Source of the DNA: Corynebacterium sp. NML140438
Lineage (GTDB): Bacteria > Actinomycetota > Actinomycetes > Mycobacteriales > Mycobacteriaceae
Direction: 5' to 3'
Length of the DNA: 64,000 nt
Assembly (NCBI RefSeq): GCF_001875725.1
Contig: NZ_MLCQ01000017.1
Coordinates: 1 to 64,000, forward strand
Shown: in pieces, positions 52,608 to 62,666 of the stretch
Layout of the letters: each line of letters begins with the position of its first letter
Numbering within the stretch: the first letter of the stretch is position 1
The notes under the pieces: generated by a model
Seen by the model: the letters and a program-made list of their open reading frames with translations, nothing else
The model's database searches: none
Told to the model about the DNA's origin: nothing
Translations under genes and position numbers: made by a program

Positions 52608-53552
52608 TCATTCCTGTCCACGGAGCTGTTTGCGCAACAGCGTGAGAACTTCTGCTCGGAGATCGGGAGGAGTGATTGAGTGCACGTGCGGGGCGAGACT
52701 TGCAAGGGTGCGCACCAGCCAATCTCGTTCGACGCCTTGGAGCACGACGCAGTCCCGCCCTGGTGTGGTGCTTTCGTTGCGCTCCCCTTGCAGCGAGAGT
52801 TCCTCGCCTACCCCGGAGGAGACCTCCACGGTAGCGTCGACAAGGGGTCCACGCAGAACGTTCTGAAGCACATCAAGAGGGTTCTCGGAGGGCTCGTGAA
52901 AGGCAGTCTGGTCCTTTGCTTTTTTGATGTTGCTCATCTTCATCAGCCTGAAGACTCGTTCCTGTTGGCGACCGCAGTCCCAGCCGACAAGATACGTCTT
53001 ATTGTTGAGCGGGATGACGCTCCAAGGGTCGATTGTGCGACGCTGCAATGAAGCTCCCGGTGCTGGCTGAAAATCGAAAGTCATGCGTGTTTTTGTTCGA
53101 GCGCATGCTAGCACTGCCTTGAGTACATCGGGGTTGAGGTTGATGATGTCGTTGTCGACGAAGGCAATTGTCGGGCTGTCGAACGTACGTGTCACCCCTG
53201 AGGCCGCAATTTTTGTCCATCCGGAACGAGCAAATGCGCCAAGGCGTCCCGCCTGGCTGAGATCAACCACAAGGCCGAGAGCGGTTGCTTCCTCGACGGT
53301 GAGGTCAAGCGGTGCGAGTTCATACTTATCGTGTTCGATCCATGCTTCACCAGCTTGGGTTTCTGCAGGCACGCCAACCCGGCGAAGGTCGTCGACATCA
53401 CGTTTGATCAGCTTTTCGAGTGCCTCGGGAGTTCGATCGGCATATCCATCGACGTGTTTCGCAATCCACCCTTGCGACCTTGGACGTGTGGAGCCCAGTA
53501 ACGCGAATGCTAGGTTGAGCTGTCGGGCAGTCATTGCATCGCTACGTGTCAT
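52608..53552 (-). CDS. pafB: WYL-domain transcription factor PafB
   Basis: 314 residues. HTH domain (about 1-75: LNLAFALLGSTRPRSQGWI; LEKLIKRDVDDLRRVG), a WYL domain at about 145-225 (MTFDFQPAPGASLQRRTI; YLVGWDCGRQQERVFRLMKM in pieces) and a C-terminal WCX part. With PafC it forms the PafBC activator of the mycobacterial DNA-damage response. ATG 53552 overlaps the pafA stop by 11 bases, giving translational coupling; ATG 53534 is an alternative. Confidence 0.9.
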   Translation of the reverse strand: MTRSDAMTARQLNLAFALLGSTRPRSQGWIAKHVDGYADRTPEALEKLIKRDVDDLRRVGVPAETQAGEAWIEHDKYELAPLDLTVEEATALGLVVDLSQAGRLGAFARSGWTKIAASGVTRTFDSPTIAFVDNDIINLNPDVLKAVLACARTKTRMTFDFQPAPGASLQRRTIDPWSVIPLNNKTYLVGWDCGRQQERVFRLMKMSNIKKAKDQTAFHEPSENPLDVLQNVLRGPLVDATVEVSSGVGEELSLQGERNESTTPGRDCVVLQGVERDWLVRTLASLAPHVHSITPPDLRAEVLTLLRKQLRGQE

Positions 53553-54957
53553 GACGCTCCTGCTGGTGGTTGTCGATGATGTACTGAATCAACGCATCGA
53601 CTTCGGCGTTTTCTGTTTCGAAGGGGTCGAGAAGCTTCAGCGTTTGTGGCTCAGGACGGTTAACTTTCAGGTGTACCCAATCGACGTTGTGCTCCGCGTC
53701 GTATTCCCGAGCAGTTGAGAGGAATTTGCCTCGTAACGCAGCACGGGTGGTAGCCGGGGGCTGTTCTGCCGCCTGCCGGATTTCCGTGTCGCTTGTCCAA
53801 CGAGCTGCCAGCCTCTTGCGCTGCAGCAGGTAAAAGAGACCACGGTCCGGGTTGATATCGTGGTATGTCAGATCGATCTGCGCCAACTTTGGGTGGGACC
53901 AATCAGCACCAAGTTTTTCACGGACCTGTTCTAAAAGTTTGCGTTTGATCACCCAGTCGATTTCGGTGTCCACTGCAGTAAAGTCTTGTGTCTCGATCGC
54001 GTGCAGGACACGCTGCCACACTTCCACTACCCTTTCGAGTTCCTCGTTTGGGGTGCCCTCATTGGGCCGTTGCGTCAGCCATTGCGTAGCGGCGTCGAGA
54101 ATTTGCTGCTGCACCGCAAGCGCTGTGACAGTTGAGCCATCTTTACAGGTGAGTTCGGTTTGCCCCGATGCGTCAAGCGCGATTGCGCGGATGTGCGCGA
54201 TCGGGTCCTCGAGTTCGAAGATCGGCATCGGGAAGCCTGCCTCGAGCATCTCGATGACCAACAGCGTTGCACCAACTTTGAGCGCGAACGTAGTCTCCGA
54301 CATGTTGGAGTCGCCGACGATGACGTGCATCCGCCGAAATCGGTGGGAGTCTCCGTGCGGCTCGTCCCGAGTGTTGATGATGGGGCGTGTACGTGTGGTT
54401 GCGGAAGACACTCCCTCCCACACTTGGTCGGCGCGCTGAGACAGAACGAATCTGCCCTTATTGATCATGCCGGCGCCACAGATCAGCTGCCGTGTAATCA
54501 AGAACGGGAGAAGCTGCTTGCTAAATGATTTCAGGACAATTTCGCGACTCACCAGGTAGTTCTCGTGTGCGCCATAGGAATTGCCCTGCGAGTCGACATT
54601 GTTTTTGAACAGGTACACCTGGGCGGGTGTCCCCTCTTGTGCGAGTGCATCCTCGGCATGCAGCGCGAGCTGATGATAGAGCAACTCGCCGGCTTTGTCG
54701 TATTGCAGCAGCTGCGTGAGTGAATCGCACTCTGGCGTTGCGATTTCAGGGTGCGCGCCTACGTCCAGGTAGAGCCGTGAGCCATTCTGCGTAAAGATAT
54801 TCGACGACCGATAGCGTGCAACCACTGGCCGGAACAGGTAGCGGGACAACTCCTCCGGGCCGAGGATGGACTGCCCGTTTGCGTAGGCGGCGAGCCCAAA
54901 TTCAGTCTCGACCCCCATGATACGACGCGCATACAATGTGGCTGCTTCGGAACTCAT
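53542..54957 (-). CDS. pafA: Pup-protein ligase PafA
   Basis: 471 residues of the glutamine-synthetase-like fold. The N-terminal [15 protein letters not shown] contains the ATP/Mg-binding Glu motif; later [34 protein letters not shown] (20 residues) and [11 protein letters not shown]. PafA couples the C-terminal Glu of Pup to lysines of target proteins using ATP. ATG 54957 overlaps the pup stop as ATGA. The gene is shorter than the paired Dop, from which it is a clear paralog (both have NTRDEPH). Confidence 0.95.
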   Translation of the reverse strand: MSSEAATLYARRIMGVETEFGLAAYANGQSILGPEELSRYLFRPVVARYRSSNIFTQNGSRLYLDVGAHPEIATPECDSLTQLLQYDKAGELLYHQLALHAEDALAQEGTPAQVYLFKNNVDSQGNSYGAHENYLVSREIVLKSFSKQLLPFLITRQLICGAGMINKGRFVLSQRADQVWEGVSSATTRTRPIINTRDEPHGDSHRFRRMHVIVGDSNMSETTFALKVGATLLVIEMLEAGFPMPIFELEDPIAHIRAIALDASGQTELTCKDGSTVTALAVQQQILDAATQWLTQRPNEGTPNEELERVVEVWQRVLHAIETQDFTAVDTEIDWVIKRKLLEQVREKLGADWSHPKLAQIDLTYHDINPDRGLFYLLQRKRLAARWTSDTEIRQAAEQPPATTRAALRGKFLSTAREYDAEHNVDWVHLKVNRPEPQTLKLLDPFETENAEVDALIQYIIDNHQQERHDT

Positions 54958-55139
54958 TGGCCACCTTTTTGGACGAATGACCGCACAAACTCCTCAGCAT
55001 TCGTGTCGAGCAAGGCATCAATCTCATCGAGCAAGTCGTCAGTGCCAGTCACATCGACCTGCGCCTGTGCGTTGCTGCCTTCCTCATTCCGCGATTCCGG
55101 GGTGTCTCCTCCACCGAACATTTGTTGCTGCTTAGACAT
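54954..55139 (-). CDS. pup: Prokaryotic ubiquitin-like protein Pup
   Basis: 61 residues, short and mostly disordered, with the conserved end ([12 protein letters not shown]). The terminal GGQ shows that deamidation by Dop is needed to make the GGE form PafA conjugates. A predicted coiled-coil helix ([19 protein letters not shown]) binds the Arc coiled coil in relatives. ATG 55139 overlaps the dop stop by eight bases; its own stop overlaps pafA (ATGA). Translation of dop-pup-pafA is therefore tightly coupled. Confidence 0.97.
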   Translation of the reverse strand: MSKQQQMFGGGDTPESRNEEGSNAQAQVDVTGTDDLLDEIDALLDTNAEEFVRSFVQKGGQ

Positions 55140-56643
55140 GCTTATACCCTAGCGCGTTTAGCAACTCTGAGGCCTGCGAAGCGCTATTGATAATGTCCGC
55201 AGTTTTCTCAAAGGTCCAGCCGTCCACGTCATCGAGTGGCACACGAATCATGCGGTCGTCAATCTTGAAAACAATGGACTGCCAGCTCGACGCGGCAATT
55301 TCGTTCCCAAACTTCTCAGTCACCTTGCCGCGGAAGTATGCACGGGAGTTCTTCGGTGGGTGCTGCGCTGCGTGCGCAATCTCCTCCTCGCTCACAAGCG
55401 TCCGCAACGATCCCTTGCGCACGAGTGCGTGGTATAGCGACTTCGCAGGATCAATGTCTGCGTATTGGATGTCGAGCATCTTCAGCTTCGGGTCGTCCGC
55501 AGCAACTCCGCGGTCCATGAAGGAACGCACAAGCGCCCACTTCGCCGTCCAGTCGAGGCGATCAGAGGTACGAAGTGGATCAATCTCGAGATCGTCGAGT
55601 ACTTCGCCCCACAGAGCAAGTACCTGCTTGTCGACGTCCCCTTCGCCATGAAGCCCCTGCACTCGGTTCCGGTATTCGCGGAGGATATCGATCGCGGTGC
55701 AACGTTTCCCACTGGCAAGTAACAGCTTGTGCGTGCAAGTTGGATCATGGGAAACCCGTTGTAGCTCTGCGACGGGGTCGTGGATATCCAGGTCCGAGAA
55801 GTCTACACCCGCCTCGATTGCGTCGAGTACGAGCTTGGTCATCCCCAGCTTTAAGAAGTTGGAGTATTGGCTCATATTGGCGTCACCAATGATGACATGG
55901 AGACGCCGAAACTGAGTCGCGTCGGCGTGCGGTTCGTCACGGGTATTGATGATGCCCCGGTTCAGTGTGGTTTCGAGTGAGATTTCTTGCTCGAAGTAGT
56001 CTGCGCGCTGAGAAATCTGGAAGCCAGGGTGCTCACTCGCTCGGCCGATACCGACACGGCCTGCACCAATGATCACTTGTCGGGTGACGAAGAATGGAAT
56101 GAGGCCCTGCACCACCGAGGCGAAGTCGGTATGGCGTGAGTACTGGTAGTTTTCGTGGCTTCCGTACGACTGGCCCTTGCCGTCCACGTTGTTTTTGTAG
56201 AACTTGATGGGTGGGCATGGATCGGCACTGTCAAGCACGGAGATGCCTTCGCCCCAAAGCTGTCGAATGTCTTCCATGGACTGCCGCAAGTACAGGTCGC
56301 CGGCGGCGTCGTACAGCATGGCGTCCCAAGCGTTGTCGACTTCCGGAGAAGAGTACTCCGGATGGCCGTGGTCGACGTAGTAGCGAGCGCCGTTAGTAGT
56401 CACTACGTTTGCGACGCCGATAGCGTTTGGATCGACGACAGGAACCGTCCGATAGCGCTGCAGGTCGTAGCCGCGGGAATCCTTCAGAGGATGCTCCTCT
56501 GTGTAGTCCCACCGACTGCGCGCGCTTGTATGCATCGCGGCATATGCCACGACAGCGTGTGTGGAGGTAATGAGCGGGCTGAGCGTCGGGTCGCTCGGAG
56601 TCGTGATGCCATACTCAGTTTCTGTTCCCATGAAACGTCCCAT
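55132..56643 (-). CDS. dop: Pup deamidase/depupylase Dop
   Basis: 503-residue paralog of Paf[16 protein letters not shown] at the start carries the catalytic ATP/Mg-binding region; [20 protein letters not shown] and [14 protein letters not shown] match the family. It deamidates Pup Gln to Glu and removes Pup from proteins. ATG 56643 is chosen because it gives the family's N-terminus and TACAGT lies 8 bases upstream (leaderless). ATG 56631 is in-frame. It begins the long minus-strand run of pup, pafA, pafB, pafC and tat genes. Confidence 0.95.
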   Translation of the reverse strand: MGRFMGTETEYGITTPSDPTLSPLITSTHAVVAYAAMHTSARSRWDYTEEHPLKDSRGYDLQRYRTVPVVDPNAIGVANVVTTNGARYYVDHGHPEYSSPEVDNAWDAMLYDAAGDLYLRQSMEDIRQLWGEGISVLDSADPCPPIKFYKNNVDGKGQSYGSHENYQYSRHTDFASVVQGLIPFFVTRQVIIGAGRVGIGRASEHPGFQISQRADYFEQEISLETTLNRGIINTRDEPHADATQFRRLHVIIGDANMSQYSNFLKLGMTKLVLDAIEAGVDFSDLDIHDPVAELQRVSHDPTCTHKLLLASGKRCTAIDILREYRNRVQGLHGEGDVDKQVLALWGEVLDDLEIDPLRTSDRLDWTAKWALVRSFMDRGVAADDPKLKMLDIQYADIDPAKSLYHALVRKGSLRTLVSEEEIAHAAQHPPKNSRAYFRGKVTEKFGNEIAASSWQSIVFKIDDRMIRVPLDDVDGWTFEKTADIINSASQASELLNALGYKHV

Positions 56644-56651
56644 GGCTCACG

Positions 56652-56657
56652 ACTGTA
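56652..56657 (-). promoter_or_regulatory. Candidate -10 box, leaderless dop promoter
   Basis: On the minus strand TACAGT lies 8 bases before ATG 56643, inside the 41-base gap after pdxS; no ribosome-binding site is seen. Confidence 0.5.
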
Positions 56658-56684
56658 CCGCGACGCTATCGCTGCTGCTGGGAT

Positions 56685-57569
56685 TTACCAGCCGCGCTCA
56701 GCTAAACGGTGTGGCGCGGGGAGGTCGCTGACATTGATGCCGACCATCGCTTCTCCAAGGCCGCGCGAAGCGGCTGTAACTTCTGCGATGTCTTGCCAGT
56801 TGCGAGTAGCTCGCACCACAGCTTCAGCGCGCTTTTCAGGGTGCTCAGATTTGAAGATACCGGAGCCGACGAAGACGCCGTCTGCGCCAAGCTGCATCAT
56901 GAGTGCTGCGTCGGCCGGGGTTGCGACGCCACCGGCGGTGAACAGCGCAACAGGAAGTTCTCCATTTTCTGCAACGTACTTGACCAGGTCGTATGGAGCC
57001 TGCAGTTCTTTGGCAGCGACGTAGAGCTCATCTGGGTTCGAAGCTGCGGTGGCCTGCAGCTGCGCGATCTGGGCTTTGATGGTGCGGATGTGCTTCGTGG
57101 CCTCGGAAACGTCACCGGTTCCGGCCTCGCCCTTCGAGCGAATCATGGAGGCACCTTCCGTGATGCGACGAAGTGCTTCGCCTAGATTGGTTGCCCCACA
57201 CACGAACGGCGTGTCAAACGCGTTCTTGTCGATGTGGTTGACGTAATCCGCCGGGCTGAGCACCTCGGATTCATCGATGTAGTCGATTTTCAGATGTTCC
57301 AGGATGGCGGCTTCGACCGTGTGACCAATACGGGCCTTCGCCATCACCGGGATTTCCACTGCGTCGATGATCTCTTCGATGAGATCCGGTTCAGACATGC
57401 GGGCGACGCCACCTTGCGCGCGGATGTCTGCTGGTACGCGTTCGAGCGCCATCACAGCAACTGCGCCGGCATTCTCAGCGATTTTTGCCTGTTCAGCAGT
57501 GACAACGTCCATGATGACGCCGCCACGCAGGCTGTTGGTCAACTCTGCATGTTTCGAAAAATCAGTCAT
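56685..57569 (-). CDS. pdxS: Pyridoxal 5'-phosphate synthase, PdxS (lyase) subunit
   Basis: 294 residues of the (beta/alpha)8 PdxS/SNZ family: [50 protein letters not shown] and [22 protein letters not shown] (quoted as [15 protein letters not shown]). With PdxT (glutaminase) it makes pyridoxal phosphate from ribose 5-phosphate, glyceraldehyde 3-phosphate and ammonia. ATG 57569 is given; ATG 57581 and 57578 are in-frame alternatives. pdxT is not next to it. It diverges from pdxR and lies upstream of dop on the same strand. Confidence 0.95.
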   Translation of the reverse strand: MTDFSKHAELTNSLRGGVIMDVVTAEQAKIAENAGAVAVMALERVPADIRAQGGVARMSEPDLIEEIIDAVEIPVMAKARIGHTVEAAILEHLKIDYIDESEVLSPADYVNHIDKNAFDTPFVCGATNLGEALRRITEGASMIRSKGEAGTGDVSEATKHIRTIKAQIAQLQATAASNPDELYVAAKELQAPYDLVKYVAENGELPVALFTAGGVATPADAALMMQLGADGVFVGSGIFKSEHPEKRAEAVVRATRNWQDIAEVTAASRGLGEAMVGINVSDLPAPHRLAERGW

Positions 57570-57583
57570 GGGTTCCATCATGC

Positions 57584-57612
57584 GGTACCATCTGGACGAT
57601 TACGAGGTCCAG
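57584..57612. promoter_or_regulatory. Candidate PdxR operator
   Basis: On the minus strand TGGACC (57606-57611) and TGGTACC (57584-57590) have centres 21 bases apart, about two helical turns. They partly resemble the PdxR motif reported in C. glutamicum (AAAGTGG then CTA). CTGGAC at 57592-57597 also mirrors GTCCAG at 57607-57612. The sites lie in the pdxS-pdxR intergenic region and cover the likely -35 of pdxR. They also sit very close to the pdxS start, which is awkward for an activator of pdxS. Confidence 0.4.
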
Positions 57613-57623
57613 TTTTGCAGCAA

Positions 57624-57629
57624 TATTTT
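57624..57629 (+). promoter_or_regulatory. Candidate -10 region of pdxR
   Basis: TATTTT lies 16 bases before ATG 57646. The overlapping minus-strand sequence TATAAAAT (57625-57632) could serve pdxS, so the AT-rich box may be shared. Confidence 0.35.
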
Positions 57630-57645
57630 ATACCAGTTGGTGTTT

Positions 57646-59013
57646 ATGTTCTTCCCCGTCTCGCGCAGCGCATCGCTTTCACTACCTGCACAAATCGCAG
57701 CCCAAGTCCGTACCGCCGTTGCCGAAGGAACGCTGCGCCCCGGGGATACCATCGCTTCTACACGCGAGCTTGCTGCCCAACTCGGGGTCTCCAGAGGAAC
57801 TGTGGTGAGCGCGTTTGACCAGCTCATCAGTGAGGGATATTTACAGACGGCGCAGGGCGCCCCGACAAGGATCCATCCCGAACTGCGTGTGCCTCACCAG
57901 AACCAACAGTCATCGCAACGGTCGAACGCCTCGGTAGTGGCATCCGGATTGCTTTCGCTGGCGCCTACCTCGGGTATCGACGGCATGATTCGGCCAGCGG
58001 CGTGGCACCGAGCATGGCGCGAAGCCTCATACGACCTCCCAAAACAGGCGGATCCACAAGGCGAACCAAAACTGCGGACAGCTATCGCGGAACACCTCCG
58101 AGTTGCCCGTGGACTTCACGTTTTTCCTGAAGAGGTCATCGTAACCGGAGGAACTCGAGAGGGCCTTCTACTCACATTGATGTCTATCGGAAGCAATGTT
58201 CGAGTTGGGATTGAGACATCAGAGGCTAGCGGGTTGCGCTCCGTGATTCCTCTCGCTGGTCATACAACGGTGCCCTGCCTGTGTGACGCCCAAGGCGTGC
58301 TCGTTTCGCAGCTCCCCGATGATATCGACGCGCTCCTCGTCACTCCAGCCCACGTGCCCCCCTTTGGCGGAGTCATGACAGTGCGTCGACGCATAGAGCT
58401 GCTCGAATGGGCGTCGGCGACGAACACGTTGCTTATCGAAGACGACTTCAACACAGAGCTGCGTTACCGCACTGCTCCCCAGCCGACACTCAGTGCCCTT
58501 CCGAGTACTGGTCATGTGCTCACACTCGGTACATTCACAACGCTGCTTCATAAGCAGCTTTCCGCGGGATACATTGTCACCACTCCCGACACGTTCAGCG
58601 AGGTGCAAGCGATCCGGCGCGTGCTTGGCATGCCGGTATCGACGGTCACCCAACACGCAATCGCCCATCTCCTTACTGACGGCACTGTCAGGAAAAGCAC
58701 CAAGGCATTCCACGCGCGGCTCACGAAGAGGCGTCGACAATTGGCCCCGTTCATTGCACGTCTCAACGAGGTCCCCGGCGCGCGCAACGCGTCTATGAGC
58801 AACGCGAACAGCGCCGACATTTTTGTCGAGTTTGACCACGAGCACCACCTATTGCGTTTCAGGGAGGAGCTCAGGGGCGCGGGCTGTGAGTGTGCAATCA
58901 GTGGCCCTGCCAAGACTGGTGAGAGGCAATTCGCCCTATTGAGCTTCTCGACACTCAGCGATCAAGATTTCAATACCGCAACGCGGGCACTCGCCACGAT
59001 ACTAGGACTCTGA
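57646..59013 (+). CDS. pdxR: MocR/GntR-type regulator PdxR
   Basis: 455 residues. The N-terminal GntR winged helix (about 10-75: [39 protein letters not shown]) is followed by a class I aminotransferase-like domain (about 105-450) that should bind PLP through the Lys of [15 protein letters not shown]. It usually controls pdxST in response to PLP. The start ATG 57646 is chosen because earlier in-frame ATGs (57568, 57580) overlap pdxS; it gives the normal MocR N-terminus. Converges on arc with 12 bases of overlap. Confidence 0.9.
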   Translation: MFFPVSRSASLSLPAQIAAQVRTAVAEGTLRPGDTIASTRELAAQLGVSRGTVVSAFDQLISEGYLQTAQGAPTRIHPELRVPHQNQQSSQRSNASVVASGLLSLAPTSGIDGMIRPAAWHRAWREASYDLPKQADPQGEPKLRTAIAEHLRVARGLHVFPEEVIVTGGTREGLLLTLMSIGSNVRVGIETSEASGLRSVIPLAGHTTVPCLCDAQGVLVSQLPDDIDALLVTPAHVPPFGGVMTVRRRIELLEWASATNTLLIEDDFNTELRYRTAPQPTLSALPSTGHVLTLGTFTTLLHKQLSAGYIVTTPDTFSEVQAIRRVLGMPVSTVTQHAIAHLLTDGTVRKSTKAFHARLTKRRRQLAPFIARLNEVPGARNASMSNANSADIFVEFDHEHHLLRFREELRGAGCECAISGPAKTGERQFALLSFSTLSDQDFNTATRALATILGL

Positions 59014-60519
59014 CCTCGCAACGACCTCTACAGACACCACGCGTGCGCCGTGACGCCCCGCTAAACGCGACCACGTGTCCGGATCGGCAGTATTTGGGAG
59101 GTCCTCGTTCTCCTGCTGTTCGGCCCGAACAGCCGCACGCAGGTGTGCTGCAGACACCCCGGAATCCGACACACCCGATATCGCGTCCTTAATCGCGAGC
59201 TTCTTCGCTCGACTGACTATGTTCGCGATCATCGCACCAGATACAAAGTCGGAGTAGTACAACGTCTCCTCAGAGCCATCAATCAGCCGCAGGCGAACAA
59301 ATGGCCGCGGCGCGAACAACTCCTCAACGGCAAGCTGAGCGAGCTCATCAATCGGTGCGGCATGCGGTACGTCGGGCCGCAGGTAGCGATTGAAAATATC
59401 GAGAGCCTCCGCCTTGGTTGGTCGGGAAATACGTACCTTGATGTCAAGGCGACCAGGCCGCAAGATGGCCGGGTCGATGAGCTCTTCCCTATTGGTTGCG
59501 CCGATGACGATGACGTTCGAAATATCTTCTACGCCGTCAATCTCCGTGAGCAGCTGCGGTACAACTGTGGTTTCCATGTCGGAGGACACACCAGATCCGC
59601 GGGTGCGGAAGATCGATTCCATCTCATCGAAGAAGATGATCACAGGGCGTCCTTCAGAAGCCAGCTCCCGGGCTCGCTCGAAAATCAATCGGATACGGCG
59701 CTCCGTTTCGCCCACGAATTTGTTCAGCAGCTCCGGGCCTTTCACATTGATGAAGTGCGCCGAAGCGCCATGGCCCAGGCGGTGCGCCAACGAATTCGCG
59801 ACCGCCTTCGCGATCAATGTTTTGCCACACCCAGGCGGGCCGTATAGCAGTAGGCCCTTCGGCGGTTTCAAGTCATATTGCTGGTAAAGATGCGGGTGCG
59901 CGAATGGAAGCTCAACCGCGTCGTGGATGAGCTCAATTTGTTCTTGGAGTCCGCCGATGTCCTCATACGTCACATCGGGGACTTCTTCGAGCGAAAGCTG
60001 ATTTACTTCGGTCTTTGCGATCCGCTCGAACGCAAACTGAGCGCGCACATCTGTAAGTAGGGTGTCCCCGGCGCGGCTTTCCCGCTGCAGCTCATCCGTG
60101 AGGCGCACCACGTGCTCGGTGCCCTGGATGTCCTGGACGATGGCGCGGTCCGCGTCGAGCTTTTCAACGAGCGTGGTTAATTGGCCAACCGCTGGATACT
60201 GGCAGACCTCGAGGACGACGCTGCCGTCCCCAAGCCTGACGAGCGACCCTGGTTTTACTCGGTCGACCGCGATCGTTGGTGCGACTTTGACACGCATGTG
60301 CCGTCCGCTCGTAAAGACTTCAGCATCGAAACCGTTTCCAGTGGCCTCGAGAAACAGGCCGTATGTCGAAGCTGGGTCGCCTAGAGATTCGACCTGTTCG
60401 TAGAGTTCTTGAAGCTTGTCCCGACTTGTTTTGAGCATGTCCGCTAGCTGCGCGTTGCGCGCGCGGAGCTGTTGGTTCTCGCGGGTGAGTACTTGGGCTT
60501 CGGGCAAGCGTTCAGTCAT
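59002..60519 (-). CDS. arc: AAA+ ATPase ARC (Mpa-like, Pup-dependent unfoldase)
   Basis: 505 residues. N-terminal coiled coil (about 7-50, [17 protein letters not shown]) that binds Pup in relatives, OB domains (about 65-190), then the AAA+ module with Walker [16 protein letters not shown], Walker [13 protein letters not shown] and [17 protein letters not shown]. The C-terminus ends VARSES, without the GQYL tail used by mycobacterial Mpa to dock to the 20S proteasome. Thus it likely unfolds pupylated proteins without a proteasome. It lies after trmI by ten bases. Confidence 0.95.
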   Translation of the reverse strand: MTERLPEAQVLTRENQQLRARNAQLADMLKTSRDKLQELYEQVESLGDPASTYGLFLEATGNGFDAEVFTSGRHMRVKVAPTIAVDRVKPGSLVRLGDGSVVLEVCQYPAVGQLTTLVEKLDADRAIVQDIQGTEHVVRLTDELQRESRAGDTLLTDVRAQFAFERIAKTEVNQLSLEEVPDVTYEDIGGLQEQIELIHDAVELPFAHPHLYQQYDLKPPKGLLLYGPPGCGKTLIAKAVANSLAHRLGHGASAHFINVKGPELLNKFVGETERRIRLIFERARELASEGRPVIIFFDEMESIFRTRGSGVSSDMETTVVPQLLTEIDGVEDISNVIVIGATNREELIDPAILRPGRLDIKVRISRPTKAEALDIFNRYLRPDVPHAAPIDELAQLAVEELFAPRPFVRLRLIDGSEETLYYSDFVSGAMIANIVSRAKKLAIKDAISGVSDSGVSAAHLRAAVRAEQQENEDLPNTADPDTWSRLAGRHGARVVSVEVVARSES

Positions 60520-60529
60520 ACAAGGAATC

Positions 60530-61363
60530 TTAGCGACGTGCGCGCCGCTGCGGGCGAGGTGGCGTCACGCCGTCTGCGAGTCGGCGTGTCCACACGAGAA
60601 ACGCGGTGTGCGCGTTCATACGGTGTTCCGGTCGCGTTGCTAGGCCTTCGACCTTCCACTCACGCAGCAATGTCTCCCACGCGCGAGGCTCAGTGAAGCA
60701 CTTGGCTTCCCGGATGCCTTCCATAATGTTCATCAGCTGCGGGACGGTTGCCACATACGTCATGAAAACGCCGCCGGGGATCAACACATTCTTCACAGTG
60801 TCGATGAAGTGCCACGGCTCAACCATGTCCAAAATCACGCGGTCAACAGGTCCACCAAGGTCTTCTTGGGTGACTTCGCCGAAGTCGCCCAGATGCGGGG
60901 TCCACCAATCTGGGCGTCCGTTGAAGTAGTCCTCGACGTTATCCTTAGCGAACTGCAGGTGGTCATCGCGGATCTCGTAAGAAAAGACATGACCTTCGGG
61001 GCCAACAGCGCGTAAGAGCGACATGGTGAGGGCACCAGAACCTGCACCGGCTTCAAGCACACGTGCGCCCATGAAGATGTCGCCTTCAACCAGAATCTGC
61101 GCGGCATCTTTCGGATAAATAACTGCTGCGCCACGTGGCATCGATAGCACGTGGTCGACCAAGAGGTGCCTGAAGCACAGATAATCTGCCCCGAGCGTGG
61201 ACTTCACCACCGACCCTTCGTGAGCGCCGATGATGTCGTCGTGACTGACAATGCCCTTGTGCGAGTGGAACTGACCACCCTCGACGAGCTGGATAGTAAA
61301 ATGACGACGTTTTGCGTCCGTGAGCTGAACTTTATCGCCTACGCGGAATGGGCCTGAGTACAT
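60530..61363 (-). CDS. trmI: tRNA (adenine-58-N1)-methyltransferase TrmI
   Basis: 277 residues. N-terminal beta barrel ([19 protein letters not shown]), then the class I SAM domain: [48 protein letters not shown] and [12 protein letters not shown]. It methylates A58 in the tRNA T-loop. ATG 61363. The M18 gene lies 15 bases upstream on the same strand and arc follows, as in other corynebacteria. Confidence 0.93.
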   Translation of the reverse strand: MYSGPFRVGDKVQLTDAKRRHFTIQLVEGGQFHSHKGIVSHDDIIGAHEGSVVKSTLGADYLCFRHLLVDHVLSMPRGAAVIYPKDAAQILVEGDIFMGARVLEAGAGSGALTMSLLRAVGPEGHVFSYEIRDDHLQFAKDNVEDYFNGRPDWWTPHLGDFGEVTQEDLGGPVDRVILDMVEPWHFIDTVKNVLIPGGVFMTYVATVPQLMNIMEGIREAKCFTEPRAWETLLREWKVEGLATRPEHRMNAHTAFLVWTRRLADGVTPPRPQRRARR

Positions 61364-61378
61364 GACGTTCAGTATGCC

Positions 61379-62623
61379 TTACGCACTTGCTTGAGTATAA
61401 AAAGCGTGGAGGGCCTCGACGAACCACTTTATGTCCTCCACCCCGCACATCTCACGGGCCGAGTGCATCGACAACAGCGGAACTCCAACGTCAACGGTAG
61501 GGATGCCGAGACGTGTCGCAGCGATTGGGCCGATCGTCGACCCACAAGGTACATCGTTGTTTCCGACGAACACCTGGTTCGGAACACCTGACGTCGTGCA
61601 AGCACGGATCCACATGGCTTCTGTTTCTGCATCTGAGGCATAACGCTGATTGGCGTTCACCTTGAGGACTGGCCCAGCATTGAGCAACGGTCGGTGTGAC
61701 GGGTCATGCTTCGTCGAATAGTTCGGGTGCACCGCATGGGCCGCGTCCGCCGAAACCATCGAAGATCGGGCGCATAAGCTGAGGAAGTCCTCGACCCCGA
61801 GTCCCGACGCGATCCGTCGAAGGAAACGCTCGAGAAGAGGGCCAGCTGCACCAGTCGGTGAGTTTGAGCCAACCTCTTCGTGGTTGAACGCGACGAGAAC
61901 CAATACATCGGAATGCGTTGCCGCACGCTTGGCTTCAATCAGTGCTTCTTGGCTTGCCCACACGCTCGAAAGGTTGTCTAGCCTGCCTGCCATCAGCATG
62001 TCACCGATGACTGCACCTTCTTGCGTGTCGACCGAGATCAGTTCGTGTCCAACTACCTGCTCACCGTCAAGCCCAATCTGCTCAGCGATGATGTCTAGCA
62101 GCGCGCGATCCACCCCCAGCACCGGCTGTGTGTGTTGCTGGCGCTCAACAGGAGGAGTGTCTGCCCTGTAAAGGTGGATCGCAAGATTCGGCACCCGAGC
62201 TACAGGGCCGGTATTTACCAAGTGGGTCTTCCCGCTCGAATCCACCACACGCCCCGCAAACGCAAGGTCCCTGTCGAACCAACTCTGCAGAATCGGGCCC
62301 CCGTAGACCTCAACCGCAACTTGGCGAGCCCCCTCTCCCACCACGTCGGGATTCGGCTTCACCATGAGCCCCGGGGAATCTGTATGGGACCCAAGGATCC
62401 GGAACCTGCTGGAAGTCGGGTCAAAGTGTTCAGGAACCCACCACGCAACAACTGCTCCGCCTTCAACTGCTACGTGTCCTCCCGGGGCGGCTGGTGATGT
62501 AGCGGAGCTGGCGTCGTCAAGGAATCCATCCCCGACGAGTGCTGCGCGGACAGCTTCTGCTGCGTGAAAGGCACTCGGGCTCTCATTCAGGAATCGAAGA
62601 AACGAATCGATCAATGTAGTCAT
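61379..62623 (-). CDS. M18-family aminopeptidase
   Basis: 414 residues of the M18 (ApeB/LAP4-like) metalloaminopeptidase family. Two-metal ligands include His/Asp in LGSHTDSPGLMVKPN, Asp in GRLDNLSS, Glu pair in FNHEEVGSNSPTGA, and His near the end (LSMHSAREMCG). SADAAHAVHPNYSTKHDP is the substrate-side loop. It removes N-terminal residues, often acidic ones. ATG 62623 with a TAGACT box 7 bases upstream suggests a leaderless message. Confidence 0.93.
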   Translation of the reverse strand: MTTLIDSFLRFLNESPSAFHAAEAVRAALVGDGFLDDASSATSPAAPGGHVAVEGGAVVAWWVPEHFDPTSSRFRILGSHTDSPGLMVKPNPDVVGEGARQVAVEVYGGPILQSWFDRDLAFAGRVVDSSGKTHLVNTGPVARVPNLAIHLYRADTPPVERQQHTQPVLGVDRALLDIIAEQIGLDGEQVVGHELISVDTQEGAVIGDMLMAGRLDNLSSVWASQEALIEAKRAATHSDVLVLVAFNHEEVGSNSPTGAAGPLLERFLRRIASGLGVEDFLSLCARSSMVSADAAHAVHPNYSTKHDPSHRPLLNAGPVLKVNANQRYASDAETEAMWIRACTTSGVPNQVFVGNNDVPCGSTIGPIAATRLGIPTVDVGVPLLSMHSAREMCGVEDIKWFVEALHAFYTQASA

Positions 62624-62630
62624 AGATGTG

Positions 62631-62636
62631 AGTCTA
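62631..62636 (-). promoter_or_regulatory. Candidate -10 box, leaderless M18 promoter
   Basis: On the minus strand TAGACT lies 7 bases before ATG 62623. Confidence 0.5.
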
Positions 62637-62651
62637 GCTCGAGAAAACCAC

Positions 62652-62657
62652 TAGGAT
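62652..62657 (+). promoter_or_regulatory. Candidate -10 box, near-leaderless RecB-like gene
   Basis: TAGGAT lies 9 bases before ATG 62667, in the 43-base divergent gap shared with the M18 gene. Confidence 0.45.
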
Positions 62658-62666
62658 AGAACGACT

